Origin: Candidatus Methanofastidiosum methylothiophilum
GTDB taxonomy: Archaea > Methanobacteriota_B > Thermococci > Methanofastidiosales > Methanofastidiosaceae
Assembly (NCBI GenBank): GCA_001587715.1
Contig: LNGC01000004.1
Span: 1-37,003, forward strand
DNA length: 37,003 nt
Direction of reading: 5' to 3'
In this document: in pieces, positions 36,934 to 37,003 of the stretch
How the letters are laid out: each line of letters begins with the position of its first letter
Position numbering within the stretch: the first letter of the stretch is position 1
Notes under the pieces: model-generated
The model's input: the letters and a program-made list of their open reading frames with translations, nothing else
Told to the model about the DNA's origin: nothing
The model's database searches: none
Program-made: the position numbers and the translations under genes

Positions 36934-37003
36934 CCAATACCGGGTAAATTGTCGGTTTTGCCGGTATTGATGGCTTACAAATTTGATTTCGTAATACTCC
37001 GAC
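36934..37003. repeat. 70-bp terminal direct repeat, right copy
   Basis: Identical to bases 1-70, as expected for a circular contig closed by a fixed overlap length. Confidence 0.95.

Overview
The window is a complete temperate tailed-phage genome, or excised prophage, assembled as a circle. Bases 1-70 recur exactly at 36934-37003, and one gene reads in frame across that join, so the unique circle is 36,933 bp. Base composition is AT-rich. A tape measure gene and a G/GT tail chaperone pair with a probable -1 frameshift indicate a long, probably non-contractile tail (siphovirus type). The host is not identified. Two lipoproteins, two other probably exported proteins, a GTA-type three-TM holin and an M15 endolysin lean towards a Gram-negative host. 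The attachment site is built on tRNA-Arg(CCT).

Layout: everything is on the minus strand except the repressor and integrase (22.2-23.8 kb). In transcription order, the early region starts at a divergent switch (22.1 kb): Cro-like HTH, MerR-like HTH, RecT-like annealing protein, DnaD-type replisome organizer, DnaB-like helicase, a small gene, a RuvC-like nuclease, a Gp157-like protein, an 11x CxxC zinc protein, a MazG-like pyrophosphohydrolase and two small genes, ending at a hairpin (14.63 kb). A second block (14.5-11.0 kb) holds the probable small terminase, a membrane protein, an exported protein, SSB, two related lipoproteins and a small membrane protein. After terminators and a possible plus-strand small RNA come a PD-(D/E)xK nuclease and the large terminase, then a 21-bp-period array of palindromic repeats (8.51-8.75 kb). 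The head module follows (paralogous beta-rich pair, portal, scaffold, capsid, connectors, MuF). Next are endolysin, an exported protein, holin and a nucleotidase across the circle join. The tail module runs from 36.6 to 28.1 kb. A final group (28.0-25.9 kb) has two one-TM proteins, a zinc metallopeptidase and an HTH-metallophosphoesterase fusion.

Between 25.9 and 23.8 kb lies the lysogeny-associated region. It has attP (a 46-nt 5' half of tRNA-Arg flanked by paired GTTACGA sites), tandem sigma70 promoters, a ~310-nt structured leader, small genes, an internally deleted ardC remnant and a possible 18-residue cationic beta-strand peptide gene.

Control signals recur. Six intergenic promoters share an A-tract plus (A/T)(T/C)RAMA -35-type box, 17-18 bp spacing and a TATWTT-like -10. 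More than 30 genes use a G-run Shine-Dalgarno (usually GGGGGCGT or GGGGGTG). Function calls come from reading the translations by eye; no database search was run.
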